From assembly GCA_016295455.1 (NCBI GenBank), contig JAEDLE010000008.1, forward strand, positions 1 to 52,991: 52,991 nt of DNA. Direction: 5' to 3'. Positions 42,521 through 50,275 of the stretch are shown piece by piece. Each line of letters begins with the position of its first letter. Position 1 is the first letter of the stretch. This DNA comes from Bacteroidales bacterium (GTDB taxonomy: Bacteria > Bacteroidota > Bacteroidia > Bacteroidales > UBA932). The notes under the pieces are model-generated. The model did no database searches, had not been told where the DNA came from, and worked only from the letters and a program-made list of their open reading frames with translations. The translations under genes were made by a program, and so were the position numbers.

Positions 42521-42560
42521 GTCAATTATTCGTTTTAATAACGAAAAACTGACTACATTT
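42514..42560. repeat. Nested inverted repeat over the PFOR promoter
   Basis: Outer arms AAATGTAGTCA and TGACTACATTT (11 bp, perfect) and, inside, TTCGTT/AACGAA (6 bp). The left arm contains the minus-strand TACATTT of the PFOR -7 box; the right arm carries the mirrored TACATTT on the plus strand. No T-run, so an operator is likelier than a terminator. Confidence 0.9.
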
Positions 42561-42579
42561 TTCAATCAGAAGGATGTTT

Positions 42580-43461
42580 TCAGAACCTGTCGCGGCCTTC
42601 GATGGTCACGCTGCCTCCGGATATCCTCTTCACCAGGCCCTGGAGCACGTTCCCCGGACCGAGTTCGATGAAATGGTCGGCCCCTTCTACGAGCATGTTC
42701 TTGACAGACTGGGTCCATTTCACAGGAGAGGTAAGTTGGTCGAGAAGGTTCTTCTTGATGGCTTCCGGATCTGTTTCCGGACGACCGGTAACGTTTTGGT
42801 ATACAGGGCACACAGGCGCCACGATCTCAGTGGTCTCTATGGCTTTGCCGAGTTCTATCCTGGCAGGCTCCATCAGCGGGGAGTGGAATGCTCCGCTCAC
42901 TGCCAGAGGCAGCGCCCTTTTCGCGCCGGCGGCCTTTGCTGCCTCACAGGCCTTCTCCACGGCTTCCTTCTCACCGGATATGACTATCTGTCCGTCGCAG
43001 TTGTAGTTTGCCGGAATCACCGTACCTTCCGTCGCGGCGCAAATCTCTTCGACCTGCTCGTTGCTCAGGCCGATGATCGCAGCCATCAGGCCCGGTACCT
43101 GCTCGCAGCACTTCTGCATCTCGCGCGCCCTGATCGCCACCAGCCTGAGCGCATCCTCGAACTTCATTGCCTTCGCGGCGGCAAGAGCCGAAAATTCACC
43201 GAGGGAATGGCCCGCAACCATGTCCGGCTGAATGCTCAGACAGAGGGCGAGAACGGTAGAATGCAGGAATATGGCAGGCTGTGTCACCTTTGTTGCCTTG
43301 AGATCGTCGGCGGTGCCTTCGAACATTATGTCCGTAATCCGGAAACCGAGGATGTCGTTCGCTTCCTCAAGCATCTTCTTGGCGAGAGGGACATTGTCGT
43401 AGAGGTCCTTCGCCATACCCGGGAACTGAGCTCCCTGGCCAGGGAAAACGTAAGCTTTCAT
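42580..43461 (-). CDS. fabD: Malonyl-CoA:ACP transacylase
   Basis: Loads malonyl groups onto acyl carrier protein for fatty-acid synthesis. The protein is 293 residues. The nucleophile is Ser86 in AGHSLGEFSAL, the catalytic His is 193 in SGAFHSPLM, and the start PGQGAQFPGM is diagnostic. It is monocistronic here, away from other fab genes. A -7 box TAAATTTG lies about 38 bases upstream (43499-43506). PFOR follows on the same strand after 134 bases but has its own promoter. Confidence 0.97.
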   Translation of the reverse strand: MKAYVFPGQGAQFPGMAKDLYDNVPLAKKMLEEANDILGFRITDIMFEGTADDLKATKVTQPAIFLHSTVLALCLSIQPDMVAGHSLGEFSALAAAKAMKFEDALRLVAIRAREMQKCCEQVPGLMAAIIGLSNEQVEEICAATEGTVIPANYNCDGQIVISGEKEAVEKACEAAKAAGAKRALPLAVSGAFHSPLMEPARIELGKAIETTEIVAPVCPVYQNVTGRPETDPEAIKKNLLDQLTSPVKWTQSVKNMLVEGADHFIELGPGNVLQGLVKRISGGSVTIEGRDRF

Positions 43462-43498
43462 TGTCGTTTGTACGTCTGTTTTTTAAGTTATGACGTGG

Positions 43499-43506
43499 CA
43501 AATTTA
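43499..43506 (-). promoter_or_regulatory. -7 box for fabD
   Basis: TAAATTTG on the minus strand, a full match; no -33 element at the right spacing. Confidence 0.5.
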
Positions 43507-43585
43507 CCAAAATGGAGCCAAAAATCTAAATTATTCCCCACACGGGAGCCTTTTTCTCCACTTTTTTCGTATTTTCGCAAACCTT

Positions 43586-43660
43586 GCTCCCGTAGTCTAA
43601 TGGATAGGATTTCAGATTCCGGTTCTGACGGTTGCGGTTCGAATCCGCACGGGAGTACCA
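43586..43660 (+). tRNA. tRNA-Arg (anticodon CCG)
   Basis: Complete cloverleaf. The acceptor stem GCTCCCG/CGGGAGT has a G-U first pair. The D-arm is GTCT/GGAT, the anticodon stem TCAGA/TCTGA with loop TTCCGGT (anticodon CCG, reads CGG), and the T-arm TGCGG/CCGCA with loop TTCGAAT. The discriminator is A and CCA is encoded. A TATTTTCG element just upstream resembles the -7 box. A structured stretch and two tandem terminators follow. Confidence 0.97.
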
Positions 43661-43746
43661 TCTGCCCATCCGGGTAATGAATCCGCCCATCCGGAGTGGA
43701 TCCCGATGTTGGCATATACTTCTGCCAAAGGGTAAAGAAACAGCTC

Positions 43747-43770
43747 ATCAGGGAAAGATTCCTGATTTTT
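43747..43770 (+). terminator. First of two tandem terminators after tRNA-Arg
   Basis: Stem ATCAGG/CCTGAT, 8-base loop, then T5. Confidence 0.7.
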
Positions 43771-43795
43771 ACGGGTCCTGCGGGGCCCGTTTCTT
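43771..43795 (+). terminator. Second of two tandem terminators after tRNA-Arg
   Basis: An 8-bp stem ACGGGTCC/GGGCCCGT with one G-U pair and a TGCG loop, then TTTCTT. It starts at the base after the first terminator's T-run. Confidence 0.75.
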
Positions 43796-44129
43796 GTCTC
43801 TGACGTTTCTCTTTCATAGACTTGCAGGGCTGAAAGTTCCCTTCCAAGAATCTTCCGGCACTCATCAGGGCGGGCCGGCGTCACGGCGCAGGGCGTGAAG
43901 GCAGAAGACGCCACGGCGGAAGACCTCCCGGCCGTCCTTTTCGGATTAATCAAACCTGGAAAGTTATAACTCATCTGTTTTCAGGGAATTGTGCCGTTTG
44001 CGGAACAAAAACAGATTACTTGGGCTTCAATCCGGCGGAATTTGAGGCGGTCATGACCTTCAATGAAAGGGAAAAGTCCCGATTATTCGCGGAAAAATGC
44101 TAACTTGCGGCAGAAATAACCACGAAATC

Positions 44130-47100
44130 ATGTCTGATATGAAGCGTTTATTCTGCCTGTGCCTTTCACTGACGGCCGGCGCAATGTTGTCCGCCCAGAC
44201 TTTCAGGGAGTGGCAGGACCCACGGATCAATGAAGTCAACCGAGCTCCGATGCACAGTGCCTATTTCGCATACTCCGCTTCGGAGAATGCTCAGACTCCG
44301 GAGGAATCCGAAAACTTTCTCACCCTTCACGGCAACTGGAAGTTCCTGTGGGTCAAGGATTCCGATCAGCGCCCGACCGACTTCTGGGGACTGTCATATG
44401 ACGACCGCAGCTGGGACACGATGTCAGTTCCCGGACTGTGGGAACTCAAAGGCTACGGGGATCCCATATACGTGAACAACTGCTATGCCTGGGTGAACCA
44501 GTTCGAGAGCAATCCTCCTGCGCTGCCGGTCGAGGGCAATCATGTCGGCACCTACCGACGCGAGATCACGGTACCCGCCTCGTGGTCAGGCAAAGACGTG
44601 ATCATGCACCTGGGCTCCGTGACCTCATGCGTATATGTATGGGTCAACGGCAAGTTCGCAGGCTACAGCGAGGACAGCAAGCTCGAAGCCGAATTCGACA
44701 TCACGAGATATCTTGTCCCAGGAGAACGGAATCTCATCGCGATGCAGATTTTCAGATGGTGCGACGGAACTTATCTGGAAGACCAGGACTTCTTCAGGTA
44801 TTCAGGCATAGCCCGTGACAGCTATCTGTATGCGAGGGCGAAAAACAGGGTTGAAGACATACGTGTGACCGCAGGGCTTGACGCAAGCTATAGTGACGGT
44901 ATAATGGATGTCGAACTCTCATTCAAGGGCAATGCAGGAGTCGCTTCGGTGGAACTTGTAGATGCTCAGGGAAAGTGCGTGGCATCTGCCACCATTCCAA
45001 GTCCCCGCAAGGGAGGGAAGGCCTCTGCCCGTCTGACGGTGGACTCTCCTGCGAAATGGACCGCTGAAACCCCGAACCTCTATACCGTAAGGGTAAGCGC
45101 AGCGGGAGAGACCATACCGGTTTCCACCGGTTTCCGGACCATCGAAATCAAGGATTCCCAGCTTCTGGTCAACGGCCGTCCGGTGCTGATCAAGGGTGTC
45201 AACAGGCACGAGCTTGACCCTGACGGCGGCTATATAGTCTCAAAGGAGAGGATGCTCCAGGACATAATGATAATGAAACAGTTCAATATCAATGCCGTGA
45301 GGACCTGCCACTATCCTGATGACGACTACTGGTATGAGCTCTGTGACCGTTACGGTCTCTATGTGGTGGCCGAGGCCGACATCGAATCCCACGGTATGGG
45401 CTACGGCGAGCGCACCCTTGCCAAGAATAGCGACTATGCCCTTGCCCATATGCAGAGAAACCGCAGAAACGTGCAGCGCAACTTCAACCATCCGTCCGTA
45501 ATTATATGGTCCCTGGGCAACGAGGCAGGATACGGCGAGAATTTCGAGGCGGCATATGACTGGGTGAAGAACGAGGACAGCAGCCGTCCTGTACAGTACG
45601 AACAGGCCAGAATGAACGGAAAGACAGACATCTACTGTGCGATGTACGCCGGCTATGACCATATGCGCAAATATGCGGAAAACCCGGAATCGGCCAAGCC
45701 TCTCATCCAATGTGAATATGCCCACGCGATGGGCAATTCCGAGGGCGGTTTCAGGGAATACTGGGAGCTCATCCGGGAATATGACAAGCTGCAGGGCGGA
45801 TTCATCTGGGATTTCGTCGACCAGTCCCTCAGATGGACAGGCAAGAACGGAAAGACCATATATGCCTACGGCGGCGATTTCAACAGATATGACGGCTCGG
45901 ACAACAATTTCTGCGACAACGGTCTCGTAAGTCCTGACCGCGTGCCGAACCCTCACATGTATGAGGTGGGATACCATTACCAGAACATCTGGACCAGGCT
46001 CGAGGATGCGGAAACCGGCCGTGTCAGCATATTCAATGAAAATTACTTCCGCGACCTTTCCGCCTACAGGCTGGTCTGGGAACTTATGTGCGAAGGACGC
46101 GTGGTGAAGAAGGGGGTTGTTGACGATCTGGCCATAGCGCCACGCGCAACGCGGGAACTGACCCTTCCTGTCGGTCAGCTGCCTCAGGGACAGGATGCAT
46201 ATCTGAATGTGAGCTATGAACTCAAGACCGGGGAAGGTCTCCTCGAAGCCGGTCATGTTGCGGCACGCCAGCAGCTTCAGCTCGTATCCAGGGAGTGGAA
46301 GGAAATAAGCATTGCAAACCAGAGCAGGGGAGGTTATGCCCCTGCCGGACCGGAAATAATTACAGCGGATGGTAACTATCTTATAGTCAGGGGTGAAAAC
46401 TTTTCTTTGGATATATCCCGACACAGCGGTCTCATAAGCAGATACCGTGTGGACGGAAAGGATATGCTGAAGGAAGACACCCAGATCCGGCCGAACTTCT
46501 GGAGAGCTCCGACCGACAACGATTTCGGTGCCGGCCTACAGATGAGGTACAGGGCCTGGAAGGAACCGGTGATCACACTCGACCGGGAGAAAGGCTTGGA
46601 ATCTGATCTCAGGGACGGAATAGCGGTCATTACCAGTCACTTGATAATCAAGGATATCGCAGAGTTGACCCTGACCTACGAGGTCAACAATGCCGGAATG
46701 GTCAAGGTTACGGAAAAGATGAAAGCAGATCCTTCCAAAAAAGTATCCGACCTGTTCAGATACGGAATGAACCTGGTGATGCCGAAGTCCTTCAACCGCG
46801 TTGAATACTATGGACGTGGACCGCTGGAAAACTACTCTGACAGAAAGGATTGCACCTTTATGGGCATATACTCCCAGAGCGTTGCCGAGCAGTACTACCC
46901 ATACATACGCCCGCAGGAGACAGGCACCAGGTCGGACCTGGTATGGTGGAGGGTTACTGACGCCGCGGGGAACGGTATCCAGTTCAGTTCGGGCCGTCCT
47001 TTCTCGGCATCCGCACTGCATTACTCTGTTTCATCCCTTGACGAAGGCATGAGGAAAGTCAACCGCCATGCAGGCGATCTTGAGGAGGAAGATCTGACGG

Positions 47101-47246
47101 AGATATGCATCGACTATGCCCAGATGGGTCTGGGTTGCGTCAACAGCTGGGGTGCCCTTCCGCTGGATAGCTATATGCTTCATTACGGGGATTATGAGTT
47201 CGTTTTCCTTATGACCCCGCTCAGGAACCATATTGCCGGGAGATAG
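44130..47246 (+). CDS. Glycoside hydrolase family 2 beta-galactosidase (LacZ type), secreted
   Basis: Hydrolyses terminal beta-galactosides, as in host or plant glycans. 1038 residues from the ATG at 44130; the ATG at 44139 (MKRLFCLCLSLTAGAMLSAQ) is an equally good start. It has a signal peptide, so unlike E. coli LacZ it is exported. Domains in order: sugar-binding jelly roll (about 60-225), Ig-like domain, TIM barrel (about 340-635) with the acid/base Glu465 in SLGNEAGYGEN and the nucleophile Glu529 in QCEYAHAMGNS, then an Ig-like domain and the LacZ small-chain beta domain (about 770-1035). No SusC/SusD pair is adjacent. recG follows after 4 bases. Confidence 0.95.
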   Translation: MSDMKRLFCLCLSLTAGAMLSAQTFREWQDPRINEVNRAPMHSAYFAYSASENAQTPEESENFLTLHGNWKFLWVKDSDQRPTDFWGLSYDDRSWDTMSVPGLWELKGYGDPIYVNNCYAWVNQFESNPPALPVEGNHVGTYRREITVPASWSGKDVIMHLGSVTSCVYVWVNGKFAGYSEDSKLEAEFDITRYLVPGERNLIAMQIFRWCDGTYLEDQDFFRYSGIARDSYLYARAKNRVEDIRVTAGLDASYSDGIMDVELSFKGNAGVASVELVDAQGKCVASATIPSPRKGGKASARLTVDSPAKWTAETPNLYTVRVSAAGETIPVSTGFRTIEIKDSQLLVNGRPVLIKGVNRHELDPDGGYIVSKERMLQDIMIMKQFNINAVRTCHYPDDDYWYELCDRYGLYVVAEADIESHGMGYGERTLAKNSDYALAHMQRNRRNVQRNFNHPSVIIWSLGNEAGYGENFEAAYDWVKNEDSSRPVQYEQARMNGKTDIYCAMYAGYDHMRKYAENPESAKPLIQCEYAHAMGNSEGGFREYWELIREYDKLQGGFIWDFVDQSLRWTGKNGKTIYAYGGDFNRYDGSDNNFCDNGLVSPDRVPNPHMYEVGYHYQNIWTRLEDAETGRVSIFNENYFRDLSAYRLVWELMCEGRVVKKGVVDDLAIAPRATRELTLPVGQLPQGQDAYLNVSYELKTGEGLLEAGHVAARQQLQLVSREWKEISIANQSRGGYAPAGPEIITADGNYLIVRGENFSLDISRHSGLISRYRVDGKDMLKEDTQIRPNFWRAPTDNDFGAGLQMRYRAWKEPVITLDREKGLESDLRDGIAVITSHLIIKDIAELTLTYEVNNAGMVKVTEKMKADPSKKVSDLFRYGMNLVMPKSFNRVEYYGRGPLENYSDRKDCTFMGIYSQSVAEQYYPYIRPQETGTRSDLVWWRVTDAAGNGIQFSSGRPFSASALHYSVSSLDEGMRKVNRHAGDLEEEDLTEICIDYAQMGLGCVNSWGALPLDSYMLHYGDYEFVFLMTPLRNHIAGR

Positions 47247-47250
47247 GCTG

Positions 47251-49362
47251 ATGCACAAGGGAGAGCTTGATTCGGACATACAGTACCTTCCGGGCGTGGG
47301 GCCAAGGAGGGCGGCTGCACTAAAGAAGGAGTATGCGGTGGAGACGGTCGGTGACCTTCTTCGCGTGTACCCATTCAGGTATGTGGACAGAAGCCGGATC
47401 ACGCCCATTTCCCAGCTGAACGACAGCGCCTCGCAGCAGATTCTCGCCAAGGTCGTCAAGTCTGAACTGATAGGAGGCAAACGCCTGAGCGTGACGGTGG
47501 AAGATTCAAGCGGAAGAATGGAACTTGTCTTTTTCAAAGGCATAAAGTACACTATGGCCCGTCTCGAGCCGGGGAAGACCTTCCTGTTTTACGGAAAACC
47601 TGCCGTATTCAACGGGGTTATGAATATGGTCCATCCCGACATAGACTATCCTCCGGGGGCAGATGACCGCCAGGCCAGCTACACCACGGGTGTCATGACG
47701 GGCATCTATCCTTCGGGCGAAGGACTGAAATCTGCCGGCATTACCGCCAAGGCGATGAACAAGCTGATGGAGAATGCCATACGGCTTGCCCTTCCGGAGG
47801 TCAGGGAGACACTTCCTGAGTATCTGATGCAGGAAGCCGGGCTTGTCCCCATACATTTTGCCCTGCGCAACATCCATTTCCCCCAGGATGCGGCAAGCCT
47901 GTCCGCAGCACGCCGCCGCATCTGCTTCGAGGAACTCTTTTTCCTCCAGCTGTCCCTCCTGAAACAGAAGTACATCAGGAGCAGAGGTGCCAGGGGCTAT
48001 GTGATGAACCGCGTCGGCGATGCCTTCAACCGCTGCTATGAAGCGTTGCCATATTCCCTTACCGGAGCTCAGAAAAGGGTGATACGGGAAATCAGGGAAG
48101 ATATGAGGAGCGGGCGTCAAATGAACAGGCTGCTGCAGGGGGACGTGGGATCGGGGAAGACCATGGTAGCGGTCCTTTCTTCGCTGATAGCCGTAGGCAA
48201 TGCTTATCAGGCCTGTCTTATGGCTCCTACGGAAGTTCTTGCAAGACAGCATTTTGCGAATATGGAAAAGTACCTTGCCCCGACAGGGGTGAAGGTGGCT
48301 GTGCTGACCGGAAGCACGCGTCAGGCGCAGCGCAGGGAAATACTTGCCGGACTCGCCGACGGCAGCATATCCATAGTGGTGGGAACACATGCGCTGATAG
48401 AGGACAAGGTGGTGTTCTGTCGTCTGGGCCTGGCGATAGTGGACGAGCAGCACCGCTTCGGGGTGGACCAGAGAGCGGCATTGTGGTCAAAGACGGCGGA
48501 CGGCATCCCGCCGCACGTGCTGGTGATGACGGCAACACCTATACCTAGAACCCTGGCGATGACCCTGTATGGCGACCTGGACATATCTGTGATAGATGAA
48601 CTGCCGCCGGGCAGGAAACCTGTGCAGACCCTGATGATGACCGAAAGCCGCCGTGCGGCGCTGAACAGGTTCCTCAAGGAGCAGATAGCCCTCGGGAGGC
48701 AGGTGTTCATAGTGTATCCGCTGATATTCGAGAGCGAGAAGCTCGACCTGAAGAATCTTGAGGAGGGCTATGACCGCACCTGTGACGACTTCCCTCTGCC
48801 GGATTACAAGGTCGCGATAGTCCACGGAAAACAGACCAATGAAGAGAAGGAATTCAATATGAGCGCCTTTGCCCAGGGCCGGGCGGACATACTGGTGTCC
48901 ACAACGGTCATAGAGGTCGGGGTGGACGTGCCGAACGCGTCCGTGATGGTCATAGAGAGCGCCGAGCGCTTCGGCCTCAGCCAGCTGCACCAGCTCAGGG
49001 GCAGGGTAGGCAGGGGCAGCGACAAGTCTTACTGCGTCCTGGTCAGGGGTGACAAGCTGAGCAGGGAGTCCTCAAAGCGTCTCGAACTGCTCTGTTCCAC
49101 CGAGGACGGCTTTCTTCTGGCGGAAGAGGATATGAAGATGCGGGGACCGGGGGACATGGAGGGCACCCAGCAGAGCGGGCTTCCGGTCGAACTCCGTCTG
49201 GCCTCACTGGTCAAGGACGGCCCCCTGCTCAATGAGGCAAGGAGGCTGGCGGAGAGCGTCCTGGAGAGGGATCCGGACCTGGGCCTGCCTGAAAACGCGC
49301 TGCTGCGGGAGGAACTTCGCAAGGACCGGTACAAGATGAAGGATTACAGCAAAATCAGTTAG
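47251..49362 (+). CDS. recG: ATP-dependent DNA helicase RecG
   Basis: Remodels stalled forks and branch-migrates Holliday junctions. 703 residues from the ATG at 47251; the TTG at 47233 would overlap GH2 and is less likely. The N-terminal wedge/OB domain (about 1-230) is followed by the SF2 helicase core, with Walker A GDVGSGKT, DEQHRFG, TATPIPRTL and the RecG-type RGRVGRGSDKSYC. It lies 4 bases after the secreted beta-galactosidase and 1 base before the WYL regulator: a mixed-function series that probably reflects gene packing rather than shared biology. Ile codons are heavily ATA here. Confidence 0.98.
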   Translation: MHKGELDSDIQYLPGVGPRRAAALKKEYAVETVGDLLRVYPFRYVDRSRITPISQLNDSASQQILAKVVKSELIGGKRLSVTVEDSSGRMELVFFKGIKYTMARLEPGKTFLFYGKPAVFNGVMNMVHPDIDYPPGADDRQASYTTGVMTGIYPSGEGLKSAGITAKAMNKLMENAIRLALPEVRETLPEYLMQEAGLVPIHFALRNIHFPQDAASLSAARRRICFEELFFLQLSLLKQKYIRSRGARGYVMNRVGDAFNRCYEALPYSLTGAQKRVIREIREDMRSGRQMNRLLQGDVGSGKTMVAVLSSLIAVGNAYQACLMAPTEVLARQHFANMEKYLAPTGVKVAVLTGSTRQAQRREILAGLADGSISIVVGTHALIEDKVVFCRLGLAIVDEQHRFGVDQRAALWSKTADGIPPHVLVMTATPIPRTLAMTLYGDLDISVIDELPPGRKPVQTLMMTESRRAALNRFLKEQIALGRQVFIVYPLIFESEKLDLKNLEEGYDRTCDDFPLPDYKVAIVHGKQTNEEKEFNMSAFAQGRADILVSTTVIEVGVDVPNASVMVIESAERFGLSQLHQLRGRVGRGSDKSYCVLVRGDKLSRESSKRLELLCSTEDGFLLAEEDMKMRGPGDMEGTQQSGLPVELRLASLVKDGPLLNEARRLAESVLERDPDLGLPENALLREELRKDRYKMKDYSKIS

Positions 49363-49363
49363 G

Positions 49364-50260
49364 ATGATACAGGAACTGCTGAACAAATATCTCTGGCTTG
49401 TGAACCAGTTTGTGAATGCCGGCGACTCCGGACTGACTTTGCCCGAGGTCAGCCGACGCTGGGAGGACAGGTGGGGCGTGCCATACAACCGCCGCTCCTT
49501 CTGCAATCACCGCGAGGCCATATCCGAAGTGTTCGGCGTGGACATCGAATGCGACAGGGCAACCAACCGCTACTTCATACGCGGGGGAGAGGATATCTTT
49601 GACGAGGCGGGGAACGCGGCGTGGCTCATCAACACCTTCACCGTCAATAACCTTCTGTCCCTGAGCAGGGAACGTCTCCGCGGCAGAATTTCCGTCGAGC
49701 CGGTCCCTTCCGGACAGAAATGGCTCACTTCCATAATGGAAGCGATGGACAGCGGTCATCTCCTGCGCATAAGCTACCGGAAATACGGTCAGGACGAGGC
49801 TTCGCAGCTCAATGTCCGTCCCTACGGCCTGAAAGAGCACGAACGGCGCTGGTACCTCATCGCCTGGTGCGAGGAAAGGAACGCCCAGAGGGTATATGCC
49901 CTCGACCGTATATGCTCACTTGAAGTCAGAGAGGATACTTTCAAGCCGCCCCGCGGTTTCGACCTGGATGAACTGTTCGCGGGCAGTTTCGGCATATACA
50001 ATCCTGCAGGCAAGAAGATTCAAAGGGTGCTTTTCAAGGCTGACGGACGTGAATCGAGCTATCTGAGGGATCTGCCTATGCACTCGAGCCAGAAGGAACT
50101 CTCTCCCGGCCTTTTCGAACTGAGGGTGGTTCCGGACGACAACTTGCTGATAGAACTCTGCCGCAGGGGCAGCCGCATCGAGGTGCTGGAACCTCAGGAA
50201 CTGCGCGAGAAGGTAGCCGGGGAACACAGAAAGGCAGCGGACCTGTATGAAGACATATAA
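49364..50260 (+). CDS. WYL-domain transcriptional regulator
   Basis: A 298-residue DNA-binding protein. The N-terminus (about 1-70) resembles a winged helix (LLNKYLWLVNQFVNAGDSGLTLPEVSRRWEDRWG, then NRRSFCNHREAISEVFGVDI). The WYL domain (about 120-190) shows LLRISYRKYG and RPYGLKEHERRWYLIAW, where the RRWYL sequence replaces the classical WYL triplet. A C-terminal WCX-like extension runs to residue 298. WYL proteins sense nucleic acids or nucleotides, and several regulate DNA-damage or defence genes. It begins one base after recG ends, so it is translationally linked to a repair helicase. No defence cluster is visible nearby. Confidence 0.88.
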   Translation: MIQELLNKYLWLVNQFVNAGDSGLTLPEVSRRWEDRWGVPYNRRSFCNHREAISEVFGVDIECDRATNRYFIRGGEDIFDEAGNAAWLINTFTVNNLLSLSRERLRGRISVEPVPSGQKWLTSIMEAMDSGHLLRISYRKYGQDEASQLNVRPYGLKEHERRWYLIAWCEERNAQRVYALDRICSLEVREDTFKPPRGFDLDELFAGSFGIYNPAGKKIQRVLFKADGRESSYLRDLPMHSSQKELSPGLFELRVVPDDNLLIELCRRGSRIEVLEPQELREKVAGEHRKAADLYEDI

Positions 50261-50275
50261 CATAACCATATAAAT

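Larger units (their letters stand above)
43661..44129. other. 469-base non-coding region between tRNA-Arg and the GH2 gene
   Basis: No credible gene. The first 110 bases contain two copies of GCCCATCCGG (43664-43673, 43685-43694) and a hairpin TTGGCA/TGCCAA (43709-43728), ending in tandem terminators (43747-43795). The next about 300 bases hold only frames without family resemblance, the longest being antisense across the tRNA. A weak TAACTTGC element at 44101-44108 may be the GH2 promoter box. Confidence 0.65.

Noticed and set aside
42574..43677. 367-codon plus-strand frame over fabD and the tRNA
   Set aside because: It is antisense to fabD and runs through the tRNA-Arg gene, so it cannot be a real protein gene.
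43612..43974. 120-codon minus-strand frame downstream of and across the tRNA
   Set aside because: It is antisense to the tRNA and both terminators; its sequence resembles a translated tRNA rather than a protein family.
45240..46424. 394-codon minus-strand frame within the GH2 gene
   Set aside because: It mirrors the catalytic region of the beta-galactosidase and carries no independent motif.
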